Assembly (NCBI GenBank): GCA_934202095.1
Contig: CAKPXN010000042.1
Location: 1-7,961, forward strand
DNA: 7,961 bases
Direction: 5' to 3'
Origin: an uncultured Veillonella sp.
GTDB lineage: Bacteria; Bacillota; Negativicutes; Veillonellales; Veillonellaceae
In this document: in pieces, positions 7,245-7,961 of the stretch
Numbering within the stretch: position 1 is the first letter of the stretch
Layout: the number at the start of each line of letters is the position of its first letter
Notes under the pieces: model-generated
Told to the model about the DNA's origin: nothing
What the model saw: only the letters and a program-made list of their open reading frames with translations
The model's database searches: none
Program-made: the position numbers and the translations under genes

Positions 7245-7278
7245 AATAGCGACGATTGATATATCAATCGTCGCTATT
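7245..7278. terminator. bidirectional palindromic terminator between convergent genes
   Basis: Two perfect 16-base arms, AATAGCGACGATTGAT (7245-7260) and its reverse complement (7263-7278), flank an AT centre. The stem would be about 15 pairs with a small loop. On the forward strand it is followed by TTTT (7277-7280) and then GCATT; on the reverse strand it runs into TTGTTATTTT. It lies 16 bases after the transferase stop and overlaps the last codons of the DUF523 gene, so it can end transcription from both sides. Confidence 0.88.
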
Positions 7279-7719
7279 TTGCATTATAAGGTCTTGTACA
7301 TTCTTTTCCGTATAGATACTTATATCATGTTGTAATAAAAGCTCTGACGTGACACCAATTCCATTTACGAGCGTTCTTGTAAACGTACCATCATATATTT
7401 CGCCATACCCACAGCTAGGACTTTTAGCCTTTAGTAAAGCACGCATACACTTTCTATCTATAGCAATTTGCAAAGCTAACGCTGCACCGCGTTGAAATTG
7501 CTCTGTTATATCTATACCATTTTCTGTTTTTACAAGGTTTCCTACGCGCTCTGCTGGAGGTCTTGGAGTTGAAAGCCCACCCATTACCTCAGGACAAATG
7601 GGTATAAGGTTATAGAGGTCCTTGAGTTCTTCTAAACGGTCTATTTGGTTATGGTCGCCATCATAACGACAACAAACGCCACAAAGACATTCACTAATTA
7701 ATAGATTTGGTTTATTCAC
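7264..7719 (-). CDS. DUF523 family protein, TudS-like putative [4Fe-4S] desulfidase
   Basis: This 151-residue single-domain protein matches DUF523. It has the N-terminal ISECLCGVCCRYDG (canonical form ACLxGxxCRYDG), ICPEVMGGLSTPRPPAE with C42, an RGAALAL helix, and KAKSPSCGYGEIYDGTFT with C103, followed by GIGVTSELL. Some DUF523 proteins (TudS) are thiouracil desulfidases that hold a [4Fe-4S] cluster on three conserved cysteines; C11, C42 and C103 are at matching places. C13 and C16 are additional to the usual pattern, giving seven cysteines in all. The start is a GTG at 7717-7719 with only a weak AGGT upstream; no in-frame ATG comes before the conserved core. The final residues NSDD and the TGA are encoded inside the terminator stem. 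It converges on the transferase and lies downstream of the tRNA terminator. Its cellular substrate is not shown; desulfuration of thiolated nucleobases is inference from the family. Confidence 0.88.
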   Translation of the reverse strand: MNKPNLLISECLCGVCCRYDGDHNQIDRLEELKDLYNLIPICPEVMGGLSTPRPPAERVGNLVKTENGIDITEQFQRGAALALQIAIDRKCMRALLKAKSPSCGYGEIYDGTFTRTLVNGIGVTSELLLQHDISIYTEKNVQDLIMQNSDD

Positions 7720-7755
7720 GTTTATACCTATTCAGCAACATAGTAAAATATATAC

Positions 7756-7782
7756 AAAAAAAGACTAACCGAAGTTAGTCTT
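7756..7782 (-). terminator. rho-independent terminator of the tRNA operon
   Basis: Reading the reverse strand, AAGACTAAC (7782-7774), a TTCG tetraloop (7773-7770) and GTTAGTCTT (7769-7761) form a perfect nine-pair stem followed by a run of T to 7756. It starts two bases after the CCA of tRNA-Leu. The UUCG loop is an especially stable one. It separates the tRNAs from the DUF523 gene, which therefore needs its own promoter or readthrough; I see no strong promoter in 7720-7755. Confidence 0.93.
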
Positions 7783-7784
7783 AA

Positions 7785-7873
7785 TGGTGCCGAGGACCGG
7801 AATCGAACCGGTACGGTTATTTCTAACCGACGGATTTTAAGTCCGTTGCGTCTGCCTGTTCCGCCACCCCGGC
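7785..7873 (-). tRNA. tRNA-Leu (anticodon TAA)
   Basis: The reverse strand gives an 89-nucleotide class II tRNA with an encoded CCA. The acceptor stem GCCGGGG pairs with CCTCGGC, followed by discriminator A and CCA. The anticodon arm reads ACGGA-CTTAAAA-TCCGT, so the anticodon is TAA, decoding UUA (and UUG by wobble). The long variable arm CGGTTAGAAATAACCG is the class II hallmark of tRNA-Leu, and the T arm contains GGTTCGATTCC. It follows tRNA-Cys after a 15-base spacer and is cotranscribed with it. Confidence 0.96.
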
Positions 7874-7888
7874 ATGGGTAACGATTTG

Positions 7889-7961
<73 letters not shown>

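Overview
The window looks like chromosomal housekeeping DNA from a low-GC Firmicute with an outer membrane, most likely a Veillonella-like member of the Negativicutes. Two things point there. The reverse-strand operon has the Firmicute-type order scpA-scpB-rluB-(flavoprotein)-cmk-plsC-ispH. Next to it is a phosphoethanolamine-transferase-like membrane enzyme of the kind that decorates lipopolysaccharide, which only a diderm needs. The genus is an inference from protein style and gene order, not a database match.

Positions 1-5225 hold one tightly packed reverse-strand operon, transcribed from right to left. It encodes ScpA and ScpB (chromosome condensation), RluB (23S rRNA pseudouridylation), an HI0933/BaiN-type flavoprotein, cytidylate kinase, a PlsC-type acyltransferase, and the first 183 residues of IspH, which runs off the left edge. 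Junctions are mostly overlaps or gaps of 0-13 bases. The exception is a 69-base gap before cmk, which may hold a secondary promoter.

Positions 5226-5395 are an AT-rich divergent promoter region. To its right, on the forward strand, is a single 610-residue membrane enzyme with a phosphoethanolamine transferase (sulfatase-fold) catalytic domain. It ends at a perfect palindromic terminator shared with a convergent reverse-strand gene for a small cysteine-rich DUF523 protein (the TudS-like desulfidase family). The last codons of the DUF523 gene lie inside the terminator stem.

Positions 7756-7961 hold a reverse-strand tRNA pair: tRNA-Cys(GCA), cut by the window edge, then tRNA-Leu(TAA), followed by a strong UUCG-loop terminator.

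I see no mobile element, CRISPR array, phage gene or defence system, and no convincing new multi-gene system. The points most worth a second look are the cysteine-free catalytic domain and enlarged membrane part of the transferase, the extra cysteines in the DUF523 protein, and the terminator embedded in coding sequence. No stretch longer than about 170 bases lacks a gene.
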